NCBI GenBank assembly: GCA_001642945.1
Contig: LGRT01000011.1
Coordinates: forward strand, 37,982-101,981
DNA: 64,000 nt
Direction: 5' to 3'
Source: Rhodobacteraceae bacterium SB2
GTDB lineage: Bacteria; Pseudomonadota; Alphaproteobacteria; Rhodobacterales; Rhodobacteraceae
Shown piece by piece: positions 28,675 through 39,344 of the stretch. The translations under genes were made by a program, and so were the position numbers. The notes beneath the pieces were generated by a model. It was not told the DNA's origin and ran no database searches. It saw nothing but the letters and a program-made list of their open reading frames with translations. Within the stretch, counting starts at the first letter, position 1. Each line of letters starts with the position of its first letter.

Positions 28675-28695
28675 GTTTGATAAACCTTATCAAAC
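28675..28695. promoter_or_regulatory. 9-3-9 perfect palindrome upstream of comM
   Basis: GTTTGATAA, ACC, TTATCAAAC. It resembles an operator and lies just upstream of the comM start. The inner TTGAT-N7-ATCAA is three bases too wide for an FNR/CRP-type box, so the binding factor is unknown. Confidence 0.4.
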
Positions 28696-29084
28696 CCTTA
28701 AAATGGGCTTGGACCATTTCTCCGCAAGGCTCTTTACGATTTACAATTATGCTTGTGAGCTCAGCCTTGCCCTTTCCTAGGGCGGCCCTGTGGCAACGCG
28801 CTGAAGAAACGGCCGCAAGCTGGGTTGGATCAAACCTTTGAACACGGGCCAAATATTTTATCCAACGTTGCACCGGTAGGGTGTGAATTTTGATTTGTTC
28901 TGGCTATGCAGAATCATTATCTGGTGCTCAGCTTGCCAAACGCGTTGCGCCGAAGCATTTGTGGAGTGGTGAAACGCGACTGTCAGCGTAACGCGCTGGG
29001 CGATCGCAGATGCCTGGTCACACAATTATCGGTTGGGCGCTTTGCAAAAAACAATGGCAACTGGGTTTAAAATTGCAAAGAGGG
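28696..29084. other. Intergenic stretch with no gene seen
   Basis: About 390 bases between the comM operator-like palindrome and the phosphatase gene. A 54-codon frame from the ATG at 28907 (plus strand) has no ribosome site or family resemblance and was not called. No RNA gene was recognised. Confidence 0.35.
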
Positions 29085-29663
29085 TTAAATAAGCGCATTC
29101 ACCCGGATAACGCGCCAGCGCTGATCCGTGATCTCAATTTCTGTGAGCGATAGGTTGTCTATCTTTTGAGCAAAAGCCTGATAGGCAGAAATGGCTTTGG
29201 CCCTTTGAAATTGCCGCAATATCACGCCAAAATGCGCAACGATGATCAAATCGCTGCCGAGATATTTGGCCTGCAGCGTATCGATGGCAGAATCGACGCG
29301 CGCCGAGAACATATTCCAACTTTCGCCCTTGGGCGGGGCGGCATCGCCGGGTGTGTCGTAAAATGCAAAAATGCCATCCGGGTCGGTGGCATTCACATCA
29401 TTGAAGGTTTTCATTTCCCAATCCCCAAAATGCATCTCGCGCAGACCCATTGCATGCGGCAGGCGCGTTTGCCGCACTTGTAGCGCATCGGCTGTATCGA
29501 TCGCGCGGCGCAGGTCCGACGAAACCATCAAGGCCTTTTGTGGCAGGCTCGCCCGCAAAAGCGCCAGCGCTGCCGCATCCGTGAGGTCTGCCTTGACATC
29601 CGTCCACCCAACCATCGCTTTGACATGGGTCGGTCCGTGGCGCACCAGAAACAATCGGCTCAT
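29085..29663 (-). CDS. Histidine phosphatase, possible alpha-ribazole phosphatase (CobC-like)
   Basis: 192 residues of the phosphoglycerate-mutase-like fold with the phosphohistidine motif LVRHGPTH (about residues 5-12), SDLRRAIDTA and VAHFGVILR carrying the second His. The stop of cobU overlaps the start (TGATG), so it is co-translated with a cobalamin gene. That context suggests removal of phosphate from alpha-ribazole phosphate or adenosylcobalamin phosphate. Sequence alone cannot separate this from other histidine phosphatases. Confidence 0.8.
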   Translation of the reverse strand: MSRLFLVRHGPTHVKAMVGWTDVKADLTDAAALALLRASLPQKALMVSSDLRRAIDTADALQVRQTRLPHAMGLREMHFGDWEMKTFNDVNATDPDGIFAFYDTPGDAAPPKGESWNMFSARVDSAIDTLQAKYLGSDLIIVAHFGVILRQFQRAKAISAYQAFAQKIDNLSLTEIEITDQRWRVIRVNALI

Positions 29664-30184
29664 CACGGATCCGAGTTTTTTAGAACCAATGGTAAGCCAG
29701 CGGTGACCAAGACCACCTTATTTGCCGCTGCGGCAAGCTTTTGGTTCAACTGCCCTTGCGCGGTGCGGAATTTACGCGCCAAAGCGTTTTCTGGAACTAC
29801 ACTATATCCTACCTCATTGGTTACCAACACAAGCTGGGCTGGGCATATGCTAAGGGCCTTTAATAAGTCTGCTTCCAAAGGTTCTAAAGGCGTATCTGCC
29901 AAAAGGTGATTGCTGAGCCACATGGTCAGACAGTCGATCAAAGCGCAGCTTTCAGACGTTAGGCCTGACAGCGCTCCCACCAAATCTAGCGGCGCTTCTT
30001 TGAGATCCCACCGCGCCGTTCTGCGCGCGCGATGCATGGCAATTTTTTCGTTCATCTCTGCATCAAATGCCTGAGCCGTGGCGATATAAAGGGGCCGCTT
30101 GGTCGCGCTAAGCGCATAATTTTCAGCCCAAAGCGACTTGCCAGACGCTGCCCCGCCGATAACCAATGTAATGTGATGCTGCAT
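29663..30184 (-). CDS. cobU: Adenosylcobinamide kinase/phosphate guanylyltransferase
   Basis: 173 residues: P-loop GGAASGKSLWAENYA at the N-terminus (about residues 8-22), ATAQAFDAEM, HRARRTARWDL with the guanylylated His, and VTNEVGYSVVPENALARKFR, all CobU/CobP signatures. It activates cobinamide with GTP during nucleotide-loop assembly of cobalamin. No cobalamin riboswitch was recognised in front of it. Divergent from rpoH. Confidence 0.93.
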   Translation of the reverse strand: MQHHITLVIGGAASGKSLWAENYALSATKRPLYIATAQAFDAEMNEKIAMHRARRTARWDLKEAPLDLVGALSGLTSESCALIDCLTMWLSNHLLADTPLEPLEADLLKALSICPAQLVLVTNEVGYSVVPENALARKFRTAQGQLNQKLAAAANKVVLVTAGLPLVLKNSDP

Positions 30185-30197
30185 TCATTTTCCAAAG

Positions 30198-30225
30198 TGA
30201 TCCAAACGTTCTTATCGTGCGTAAC
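30198..30225 (+). promoter_or_regulatory. Candidate ECF (RpoE/ChrR-type) promoter of rpoH
   Basis: TGATCC at 30198-30203, a 16-base spacer and CGTAAC at 30220-30225, 61 bp before the rpoH start. This matches the TGATCC / CGTAA pair of the singlet-oxygen-responsive group IV sigma factor of Rhodobacter, whose known targets include rpoH2. No rpoE-chrR pair is in the window. Confidence 0.65.
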
Positions 30226-30286
30226 ACTATCAGTAAACGCAATATGAGATCTCCTTAGATCGCCTCCGCTCGGAAAGGTAAGTTTT

Positions 30287-31162
30287 ATGGCTTTAGATGC
30301 TGGCCCCGATATGTCTTTTTCACGTCGTGCGATGAAGGCTGAATTGCTTGACGCAGAAACTGAGTTGAAATTAGCTTACGCGTGGAGAGATCACCGAGAC
30401 GAGCAAGCGCTTCATCGTTTGATCACAGCTTATATGCGATTGGCGATTTCCATGGCGGCAAAGTTTAAGCGGTACGGTGCGCCGATGAACGATCTTATTC
30501 AAGAAGCGGGTTTAGGCCTTATGAAGGCTGCAGATAAATTTGACCCGGATCGGGGCGTGCGATTTTCGACCTATGCCGTTTGGTGGATCAAAGCCAGCGT
30601 GCAGGATTATGTGATGCGCAACTGGTCGATGGTGCGCACCGGCTCGACCAGCAGCCAAAAATCATTGTTTTTCAACTTGCGCCGCGTTCAAGCGCAGCTA
30701 GAGCGCGAAGCGTCGCAGCGCGGGGATCGGCTTGATCGCCATCAGTTGCACCAACTTATTGCGACCGAGGTTGGCGTGCCGCTCAACGATGTTGAGATGA
30801 TGGATGGCCGCCTGTCAGGCTCGGATTATTCGCTGAATGCCACGCAATCCAGCGAGGATGAGGGCCGCGAATGGATTGACACGATCGAAGATGAAGGCGC
30901 GCAAACGCAGGATTTGATTGAAGACCAGCACGACACTGATCAATTGCGGCGGTGGCTTTTACAAGCCCTGCACGCCCTGAATGATCGCGAACGGTTCATC
31001 GTGCGCGAACGCAAGCTACAAGAAGAACCGCGCACGCTAGAAAGTTTGGGCAAAGAGCTGGGGCTGTCAAAAGAAAGAGTGCGGCAGTTAGAGGCGGCGG
31101 CCTTTTCCAAAATGCGCAAATACCTTGAAAAAAACTCGCAAGAAGTGGTGAGCTTTTTTTGA
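30287..31162 (+). CDS. rpoH: RNA polymerase sigma-32-type factor, RpoH2-like
   Basis: 291 residues with sigma regions 2 and 4: DLIQEAGLGLMKAADKFDP, FSTYAVWWIKASVQDYVMRNW and the C-terminal helix-turn-helix LGLSKERVRQLEAAAF. The layout, lacking the QRKLFFNLR form exactly but with QKSLFFNLRRVQ, is that of alphaproteobacterial RpoH factors. The ECF-type promoter in front suggests the RpoHII paralogue of the photooxidative/oxidative stress cascade rather than the pure heat-shock RpoHI. Confidence 0.9.
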   Translation: MALDAGPDMSFSRRAMKAELLDAETELKLAYAWRDHRDEQALHRLITAYMRLAISMAAKFKRYGAPMNDLIQEAGLGLMKAADKFDPDRGVRFSTYAVWWIKASVQDYVMRNWSMVRTGSTSSQKSLFFNLRRVQAQLEREASQRGDRLDRHQLHQLIATEVGVPLNDVEMMDGRLSGSDYSLNATQSSEDEGREWIDTIEDEGAQTQDLIEDQHDTDQLRRWLLQALHALNDRERFIVRERKLQEEPRTLESLGKELGLSKERVRQLEAAAFSKMRKYLEKNSQEVVSFF

Positions 31163-31340
31163 TCGGCAAGTCACTATCGAGCGCCGGCTAGTGGTTTCTT
31201 TGCCCAGATTTTGATCTGTGGAACGGTGGCGGGATCTCAGGCTGTGTGTTTAAAACCTGCGTAGATTTTTATCTCAGGAGCGTCCCTTGCGAACTGGCAA
31301 GAGACCTTTTACAAATAGGTCTCTCAGGTCTGGAGCGTGA

Positions 31341-32555
31341 ATGTTAAGCTCAAAGCGCATTTTGTTAATCATCACGGGCGGCATAGCCGCGTATAAATCG
31401 CTGGATTTAATCCGCAAATTGCGTGCGGCGGGCGCAGCCGTGACCCCTGTTTTGACAGGCTCGGCGCAAGAATTCGTGACGCCGCTTTCGGTGGCCGCCC
31501 TGGCCGGTGAAGCAGTACATTCTGAATTGTTCGATTTGACGTCGGAAGCAGAAATGGGCCATATCGAATTATCGCGCAGCGCTGATCTTATTTTGGTCGC
31601 ACCTGCCACGGCCGATATGATGGCGAAAATGGCGCAGGGGCGGGCCGATGATCTTGCCTCTACGCTGCTTTTGGCGACGGATACGCCTGTATTGATTGCA
31701 CCCTCTATGAATGTGCGGATGTGGGAACATTCTGCCACACAGCGCAATTTGCGCCAGCTTCAAGCCGATGGCGTAAAAATTATCGGGCCCGAGGCTGGAG
31801 ATATGGCCTGTGGTGAATTTGGCCCCGGTCGTATGTCTGAGCCCGTTGATATTTTGACTGCTGTGCAAATGCATTTTACCCGCGGTCCGCTGGCAGGCCA
31901 GCGGGTTCTGGTTACGTCAGGCCCAACCCATGAGCCGATTGATCCCGTGCGCTATATTGCGAACCGCTCTTCTGGTCGGCAGGGCAGCGCGATTGCACAA
32001 GCGTTGGTCAATCAAGGTGCTGACGTGGTGTTCATTTCGGGGCCCGCGGCAGCAGACCCGCCCCTCGGCGCGCAGATAACACGCGTTGAAACGGCTTTAG
32101 AGATGGCGCAAGCCGTTGAGCAAGCCCTGCCGTGCAAGATTGCGATCTTTGTGGCGGCCGTGGCGGATTATCGTGTGGAACTGCCCGGCGACGAAAAGAT
32201 CAAGAAACAGGCGGGTGGGCTTTCAACCTTAAGTTTTGTGGAAAACCCCGATATTTTGGCTTCGGTGGCGCAACGCCGCGACAATCGCCCAGATTTGGTA
32301 ATCGGCTTTGCGGCTGAAACCGAAGCACTTGAGGAAAATGCGCAGGCAAAACGCATGCGAAAGGGCTGTGATTGGCTTTTAGCAAATGACGTTTCGGCCA
32401 AAACCGGCATTATGGGCGGCGACGAAAACGCGATTTTGTGCATTGAACAGGCTGGGGTGGATCAATGGCCCAGAGCGTCCAAGGCACAAGTGGCGGAGCG
32501 TTTGGTGCAAAAGATCATTGACCATGTTGAGAAGGCGTCAACGGCGCATGATTGA
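31341..32555 (+). CDS. coaBC: Bifunctional phosphopantothenoylcysteine decarboxylase/synthetase
   Basis: A 404-residue CoA biosynthesis fusion. The N-terminal CoaC flavodoxin-like domain has ITGGIAAYKSLDLIRKL, the catalytic His region MGHIELS and APSMNVRMWEH, plus GDMACGEFGPGRM with the active-site Cys. The C-terminal CoaB domain has VTSGPTHEPIDPVRYIANRSSGRQG split over its loop and VAAVADYR. Two steps from 4'-phosphopantothenate to 4'-phosphopantetheine. It overlaps dut by 8 bp; coaBC-dut is a very common pair. Confidence 0.95.
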   Translation: MLSSKRILLIITGGIAAYKSLDLIRKLRAAGAAVTPVLTGSAQEFVTPLSVAALAGEAVHSELFDLTSEAEMGHIELSRSADLILVAPATADMMAKMAQGRADDLASTLLLATDTPVLIAPSMNVRMWEHSATQRNLRQLQADGVKIIGPEAGDMACGEFGPGRMSEPVDILTAVQMHFTRGPLAGQRVLVTSGPTHEPIDPVRYIANRSSGRQGSAIAQALVNQGADVVFISGPAAADPPLGAQITRVETALEMAQAVEQALPCKIAIFVAAVADYRVELPGDEKIKKQAGGLSTLSFVENPDILASVAQRRDNRPDLVIGFAAETEALEENAQAKRMRKGCDWLLANDVSAKTGIMGGDENAILCIEQAGVDQWPRASKAQVAERLVQKIIDHVEKASTAHD

Positions 32556-33012
32556 GGTCCAGTTTACATGGTCTGAGGGCGCAGATCAAACGCTTGGCGC
32601 GCCGTGTTATGAAACTGACGGCGCAGCCGGCGCAGATATACGTGCTAATTTAACACCTGATTTGCGCGCATCGGGGATGATTTTGAAGGCCGCCGACCGC
32701 CTGCTGGTGCCCACTGGGTTGCGCGTTGCAATACCGTCAGGCTTTGAGATTCAGCTGCGGCCAAGATCTGGTCTGGCGTTAAAGCATGGGATTACGCTTT
32801 TGAACGCACCGGGAACGATTGATAGCGATTACCGTGGAGAAATCGGTGTGATTTTGTACAATAGCGGACCGCAAGCGTTTCTGATTGCACACGGAGACCG
32901 GATCGCACAACTGATTGTGGCGCCCGTCATTCAAGCGCAGTTTGTGCATGTAGATGAGATGGCCGGCAGCGACCGCAATGCGGGCGGCTTTGGATCTACA
33001 GGACGCAGCTGA
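32548..33012 (+). CDS. dut: dUTP diphosphatase (trimeric dUTPase)
   Basis: 154 residues from the ATG at 32548, which overlaps the coaBC stop; the open frame before it is out of phase with coaBC. The five trimeric dUTPase motifs are visible: AGADIRAN, PRSGLALKHG, NAPGTIDSDYRGEI, GDRIAQLI and the C-terminal arm NAGGFGSTG. It hydrolyses dUTP to dUMP and keeps uracil out of DNA. Its TGA overlaps the next ATG by one base. Confidence 0.95.
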   Translation: MIEVQFTWSEGADQTLGAPCYETDGAAGADIRANLTPDLRASGMILKAADRLLVPTGLRVAIPSGFEIQLRPRSGLALKHGITLLNAPGTIDSDYRGEIGVILYNSGPQAFLIAHGDRIAQLIVAPVIQAQFVHVDEMAGSDRNAGGFGSTGRS

Positions 33013-34058
33013 TGCTTTGGTTGATCATTTTAGCGCTGGGGTTTTGGGCTTTTGGCGCACGCCTGAAAGTACCACCTGGAGTACGCTTTTCCGTGATTGC
33101 AACGCTTTATGCGGCCTTAATACTTGCCCATTTGGTTTTGCCAGCTCAGCACCCTTTAATTCTGGCGACGGGTGGTTCTGTCGCTCCCTTGGCGTTGCTG
33201 GGTGGGTTTATCGGTCTTATTTTAATCTATCGGCTGGGATTGCGGGCCCTGCGGGGGCGGGCGGAACGCACGCAGACCGCGGGAGGGGACACGCCTGGCC
33301 AAACGGACACGTTTAACAACACCGAGTTAGAACGCTATGCGCGTCACATCATGCTGCGCGAAATCGGCGGTGTTGGACAAAAGAATTTTAAGCAAGCAAA
33401 AATTCTTGTTATCGGAGCGGGCTGGCTGGGGGCACCGGCTTTACAATATTTGGCCGCGTCTGGGGTTGGAACGATTGGCGTGATTGATGATGATCTGGTG
33501 GAAAATTCAAATTTGCAACGACAGGTTATTCACCAAGATGCCGCGATTGGCACGCCAAAGGTGTTTTCGGCGCAAACGATGATGCTGGCGCAAAACCCCT
33601 ATATCGAGATACGCCCCTATCATCGCCGCTTCACCAAGGATATTGCTGCCGAGTTATGCGCCGAATTTGATCTGCTATTGGATGGCAGCGATAATTTTGA
33701 CACCCGCTATTTGGCCAATGAAACGGCCGTGGTTTTGGGAATGCCGCTGATTTCTGGGGCGTTAAGCCAATGGGAGGGGCAAGTTGCGGTGTTTGACCCC
33801 AAAACCTTTGGCCCCTGCTATGCCTGTGTTTTTCCCTCCGCCCCTGCCGCGGGTCTGGCACCCAGCTGTGCAGAAGCTGGCGTTTTCGCGCCGCTTCCTG
33901 GCGTGGTTGGGGCGATAATGGCCGCAGAGGCGCTGAAGCTTCTAAGTGATGCGGGCACGGCACTGCGGGGGCATATGCTGATTTATGACGCGCTTTATGG
34001 TGAGACCAGAAAGCTAAAAATGACGCCCCGCACGGACTGCCCGATATGCGGTGGTTAA
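33012..34058 (+). CDS. HesA/MoeB/ThiF family adenylyltransferase with membrane N-terminus
   Basis: 348 residues in two parts. Residues 1-80 hold two or three hydrophobic segments; from about 105 on there is a full E1-like ATP-dependent adenylyltransferase: YARHIMLREIGGVGQ, nucleotide motif ILVIGAGWLGAP, DDDLVENSNLQRQ and zinc ligands CYAC and CPIC. The domain resembles MoeB, which adenylates the C-terminus of MoaD, or ThiF. The membrane extension is unlike E. coli MoeB but I have seen it described for Rhodobacter relatives next to dut. The sulfur-carrier partner is not in the window. Confidence 0.85.
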   Translation: MLWLIILALGFWAFGARLKVPPGVRFSVIATLYAALILAHLVLPAQHPLILATGGSVAPLALLGGFIGLILIYRLGLRALRGRAERTQTAGGDTPGQTDTFNNTELERYARHIMLREIGGVGQKNFKQAKILVIGAGWLGAPALQYLAASGVGTIGVIDDDLVENSNLQRQVIHQDAAIGTPKVFSAQTMMLAQNPYIEIRPYHRRFTKDIAAELCAEFDLLLDGSDNFDTRYLANETAVVLGMPLISGALSQWEGQVAVFDPKTFGPCYACVFPSAPAAGLAPSCAEAGVFAPLPGVVGAIMAAEALKLLSDAGTALRGHMLIYDALYGETRKLKMTPRTDCPICGG

Positions 34059-34138
34059 ATGCTTGCTCGATAGAGCGTGCATCCTTGGGGATTTGGTCCG
34101 GCGCGGGGTCAATGCCGCGGTGATTTTTTGAAGGAAAG

Positions 34139-36169
34139 ATGAGTATGAGCAACCCTCTTTTAAGTGACTGGACAGGCGCCTTTGGATTGGCGCCTTTCGC
34201 TGAAATTTCTGATGCTGATTTTGCGCCAGCCTTCGAAACGGCTTTGGCAGAAGATCTCGCAGAAACCTTAGAGATTGCGAATGACCCGCAAATTCCCAGC
34301 TTTGCCAATACCATTGAGGCATTGGCCGCCACAGGCAAAGCGTTACATCAGGTGTTATCGGTGTTCTATACCCTCTCTGGGGCAGACAGCAACGCCGCGC
34401 GCGAGGCATTGATGCGAGAGTTTTCCCCCAAACTCTCCGCGCATAGTTCCGAAATTTATGCAAATAAGGCGCTGTTCGGCCGGATTGATCGGCTTTGGAA
34501 CGGCCGCGCCGAATTGAATCTTTCAGAGGAACAGCAGCGCGTATTGATGCTGACGCATCGCAATTTCATTCGCGCCGGCGCTGCGTTGAGCGATACGGCT
34601 GAGTTGCGTATGAAAGAAATCAAATCGCGTTTGGCTGTGATAGGCACCGAGTTTTCGCAAAACCTTTTGCACGATGAGCGAAGCTGGCATTTGGAATTGG
34701 GGCCGGAAGATTTAAACGGTCTGCCGGAATTTTTGATTGATGCGGCCAAGGCCGCGGGCGTTGAGCGGGGTGTTGAGGCGCCAATTGTGACTTTGTCGCG
34801 ATCGATTATTGTGCCGTTTTTACAATTCTCTGCGCAGCGCGACTTGCGAAAAAAGGCTTATCAGGCCTGGGCCGCGCGCGGCGCGCATACCGGCGCGCAT
34901 GATAACAGATCCTTGGCTTTAGAAATGCTTGTGCTGCGCCAAGAGATGGCAGAGCTTTTGGGCTATCCTGATTTTGCGTCTTTCAAACTTGAGACTGAAA
35001 TGGCGAAGACGCCGAAAAATGTGTCAAAATTGCTTAAAGACGTCTGGCAACCGGCAAAGGCACGTGCTGAACAGGATGCAGGCGTTTTGCAGGAGATGAT
35101 GCGCGCAGAAGGTTTAAATGACGATTTGGAAAAATGGGATTGGCGCTATTATGCAGAAAAACGCCGCGCTGTAGAGTTCGATTTGGACGAGGCACAATTA
35201 AAACCCTATTTCCAACTGGATCAGATGATCGCCGCCGCGTTTGACTGCGCGAACCGTTTGTTCGGGTTGAGCTTCGAAGAAGTGAACCCGCCGCTTTATC
35301 ATTCGGATTGCCGCGCGTGGGACGTGCGCCGCAATGGCACGCATGTGGCGCTATTCATTGGCGATTATTTTGCGCGTGGCTCAAAACGCTCGGGGGCCTG
35401 GTGCAGCGCGATGCGCGCTCAGGCAAAATTTCCAAAAGTACAAGCGCCGATCGTGATCAACGTGTGCAATTTTGCCAAAAGCGATCCTGCATTGCTGTCT
35501 TATGATGATGCGCGCACTTTATTTCATGAATTTGGCCATGCTTTGCATCAGATGCTGTCCGACGTAACTTATGAGATGATTTCCGGCACGTCAGTGCCCC
35601 GTGATTTTGTGGAATTGCCCAGCCAGCTTTATGAGCATTGGCTTGATGTGCCCGAAGTCTTGGCACGATTTGCAACACATGCGGAAACAGGCGCGTCAAT
35701 GCCGCCAGCCTTGCTTGAAAAAGTTTTGGCCGCGGCCACCTATGATATGGGGTTCCAAACCGTTGAATATGTGGCGTCTGCAATGGTCGATTTATTTTAT
35801 CATACCGGCGATATACCAACTGACATCATGCGGCGGCAGGCAGATATTCTTGACCAAATTGATATGCCCAAAGCGATTGGGATGCGCCATGCAACACCGC
35901 AATTCGCACATGTATTTTCAGGGGGGCATTATGCCAGCGCCTATTACAGCTATATGTGGTCTGAAGTGATGGATACCGATGCATTTGCCGCGTTCGAAGA
36001 AAAAGGTGATCCGTTTGACCGGAATTTGGCGCAATCGCTTGAAAAAAATATCCTAGCCGCGGGTGGCTCGAAAGATCCCGAACTTCTTTATCTGGCCTAT
36101 CGGGGGCGTTTGCCGGGTGTCGAAGCGCTTTTGAAGGGGCGCGGATTGGTATCACAAGCCTCTATTTGA
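34139..36169 (+). CDS. M3 family peptidase (oligopeptidase A / peptidyl-dipeptidase Dcp-like)
   Basis: 676 residues, the usual size of thimet-like oligopeptidases. The zinc site HEFGH is at residues 463-467 (TLFHEFGHALHQ), with the third ligand Glu expected in DFVELPSQLYEHW. SGGHYASAYYSYMWSEV is the conserved substrate-binding loop. No signal peptide, so cytoplasmic; it degrades small peptides. AAGGAAAG precedes the ATG. Dcp versus OpdA cannot be decided by eye. Confidence 0.9.
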   Translation: MSMSNPLLSDWTGAFGLAPFAEISDADFAPAFETALAEDLAETLEIANDPQIPSFANTIEALAATGKALHQVLSVFYTLSGADSNAAREALMREFSPKLSAHSSEIYANKALFGRIDRLWNGRAELNLSEEQQRVLMLTHRNFIRAGAALSDTAELRMKEIKSRLAVIGTEFSQNLLHDERSWHLELGPEDLNGLPEFLIDAAKAAGVERGVEAPIVTLSRSIIVPFLQFSAQRDLRKKAYQAWAARGAHTGAHDNRSLALEMLVLRQEMAELLGYPDFASFKLETEMAKTPKNVSKLLKDVWQPAKARAEQDAGVLQEMMRAEGLNDDLEKWDWRYYAEKRRAVEFDLDEAQLKPYFQLDQMIAAAFDCANRLFGLSFEEVNPPLYHSDCRAWDVRRNGTHVALFIGDYFARGSKRSGAWCSAMRAQAKFPKVQAPIVINVCNFAKSDPALLSYDDARTLFHEFGHALHQMLSDVTYEMISGTSVPRDFVELPSQLYEHWLDVPEVLARFATHAETGASMPPALLEKVLAAATYDMGFQTVEYVASAMVDLFYHTGDIPTDIMRRQADILDQIDMPKAIGMRHATPQFAHVFSGGHYASAYYSYMWSEVMDTDAFAAFEEKGDPFDRNLAQSLEKNILAAGGSKDPELLYLAYRGRLPGVEALLKGRGLVSQASI

Positions 36170-36252
36170 ACGCGTTTTGTCAAAAAACGAATGCGCTCGA
36201 CGCTGCATTTAAAAAAAACCTGAATTTGGATGCAAATTTCTAATGGGCGTGG

Positions 36253-36280
36253 TTGACTCTAAAGAGGTCGCTCCTTACAT
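36253..36280 (+). promoter_or_regulatory. Housekeeping-type promoter of groESL
   Basis: TTGACT and TTACAT with a 16-base spacer, located directly upstream of the CIRCE operator. The placement, with the operator at the expected transcription start, supports it. Confidence 0.55.
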
Positions 36281-36288
36281 CAGCTCCG

Positions 36289-36315
36289 TTGGCACTCACA
36301 CAACGTGAGTGCTAA
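36289..36315. promoter_or_regulatory. CIRCE operator (HrcA binding site)
   Basis: TTGGCACTC, nine bases, GAGTGCTAA: the canonical 9-9-9 inverted repeat with one mismatch (G for A) in the left arm. HrcA binds it and represses groESL until heat shock. It lies 46 bp upstream of groES. Confidence 0.93.
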
Positions 36316-36361
36316 TGGCCCATGAGGGTCAAATTTAATTTGAGCGTAAGGAGCCTAAGAG

Positions 36362-36649
36362 ATGGCATTAAAACCGCTTCACGACCGCGTTCTGGTCCGT
36401 CGCCTTGAAGGCGATGAAAAAACTTCTGGCGGATTGATCATTCCAGACAGTGCAAAAGAAAAGCCTGCTGAAGGCGTTGTAATCGCTTGCGGCGAGGGTG
36501 CTCGCAAAGACAGCGGCGAATTGATCGCAATGGCGGTCAGCAATGGCGACAAAATTTTGTTTGGCAAATGGTCAGGTACAGAAGTCACCGTAGATGGCGA
36601 AGAGCTGTTGATCATGAAAGAAAGCGATATTCTGGGCGTTCTGTCCTAA
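36362..36649 (+). CDS. groES: GroES co-chaperonin
   Basis: A 95-residue Cpn10: [27 protein letters not shown] split around the mobile loop, and the C-terminal [13 protein letters not shown]. It caps the GroEL cavity in the cytoplasm. Controlled by the CIRCE element upstream; groEL follows after 44 bp. Confidence 0.97.
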   Translation: MALKPLHDRVLVRRLEGDEKTSGGLIIPDSAKEKPAEGVVIACGEGARKDSGELIAMAVSNGDKILFGKWSGTEVTVDGEELLIMKESDILGVLS

Positions 36650-36678
36650 GTCGCACTCCCCTAATTTCAATTTATTAA

Positions 36679-38349
<1,671 letters not shown>

Positions 38350-38374
38350 GCTGCTTAACCGCAAAAAAGATTGG

Positions 38375-38405
38375 GGCCCAGCTGTATAGCTGGGCCTTTT
38401 TTTTT
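38375..38405 (+). terminator. Intrinsic terminator of groESL
   Basis: A perfect 9-bp GC-rich stem (GGCCCAGCT / AGCTGGGCC), a 4-base loop and nine T residues, 25 bp after the groEL stop. Confidence 0.92.
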
Positions 38406-38456
38406 ACCTCAACTTGCGCTAGGGCCAGTAAAGCCGAGCGGTTGAGGAAAACTTGG

Positions 38457-39344
38457 ATGCGCTTAATTTTACTCACCACATTGACGATGCTGGCATTTGC
38501 GGCCAATTCAGTTCTGAATCGTGCGGCGCTTGCGCCTGATCTTGGAGCTGACAGGCTTGAGCCATGGGCCTTTGCCGCGATACGTTTGCTGTCGGGGGCG
38601 CTTTGTTTGATGTTGTTGATTGGGTGGCGCGATAAGCGGCTTCAGGTTCCAGCGTTCAAATTTTGGGGTGTGATCAGCCTAAGCTTATACGCGGTTGCGT
38701 TTTCGCTGGCGTATATTTCGCTGCCAACGGGGATTGGCGCTTTGATCCTTTTTGGCGTGATCCAGCTTGTGATGTTTGCAGGCGCATTGATTAAAAAAGA
38801 GCATCTGACAGCGCGGAAATGGATCGGAGCTTTGATCGCTTTTGCGGGGTTGGTCTGGCTGCTTTGGCCGACGCAGCACGCTGCCATTGATCCATGGGGC
38901 GCCGCGCTGATGCTGGCAGCTGGTATCGGCTGGGGGGTGTATTCGCTGTTGGGGCGCGCAAGCCTTGATGCTTTGGCCGATACCGGCGCTAATTTCTTTT
39001 ATACAGGGTTTTTTGCGGCGGCCGTCTTATATCTGCTTCCTTCGCAGCTAAGCCTATACGGGGGTGTTCTGGCGGTGGTGTCCGGCGCGGTGACTTCCGG
39101 AATGGGCTACGCGCTTTGGTATTCAGTATTGCCGCGTTTATCTACTGCTGTGGCGGGAATAGCGCAGTTAAGCGTGCCGGTCTTGGCAGCTTTCGGCGGT
39201 ATGGTGTTTTTATCTGAAGCCATGACTTGGCAGTTTATCTTTGCCAGCGCGGTGGTCTTGGGTGGTATTGGCTTTGCAACCTGGTCTTTTGATGCACCGG
39301 ACAAAGGCGGCGATCGCGAATCTACCGCCAAGAGGGCAAAATGA
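38457..39344 (+). CDS. DMT superfamily (EamA) transporter
   Basis: 295 residues from the ATG at 38457 (GAGGAA eight bases upstream); a TTG at 38442 is possible but less likely. Ten hydrophobic segments in two EamA repeats, with the typical ending of each half ([26 protein letters not shown]). Substrate unknown; relatives export amino acids or metabolites. Overlaps the next gene by 4 bp, forming a three-gene unit with the lipase-like hydrolase and phnM. Confidence 0.87.
   Translation: MRLILLTTLTMLAFAANSVLNRAALAPDLGADRLEPWAFAAIRLLSGALCLMLLIGWRDKRLQVPAFKFWGVISLSLYAVAFSLAYISLPTGIGALILFGVIQLVMFAGALIKKEHLTARKWIGALIAFAGLVWLLWPTQHAAIDPWGAALMLAAGIGWGVYSLLGRASLDALADTGANFFYTGFFAAAVLYLLPSQLSLYGGVLAVVSGAVTSGMGYALWYSVLPRLSTAVAGIAQLSVPVLAAFGGMVFLSEAMTWQFIFASAVVLGGIGFATWSFDAPDKGGDRESTAKRAK

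Noticed and set aside
28675..28695. FNR/FnrL box
   Set aside because: The spacing between TTGAT and ATCAA is 7 bases, not 4.
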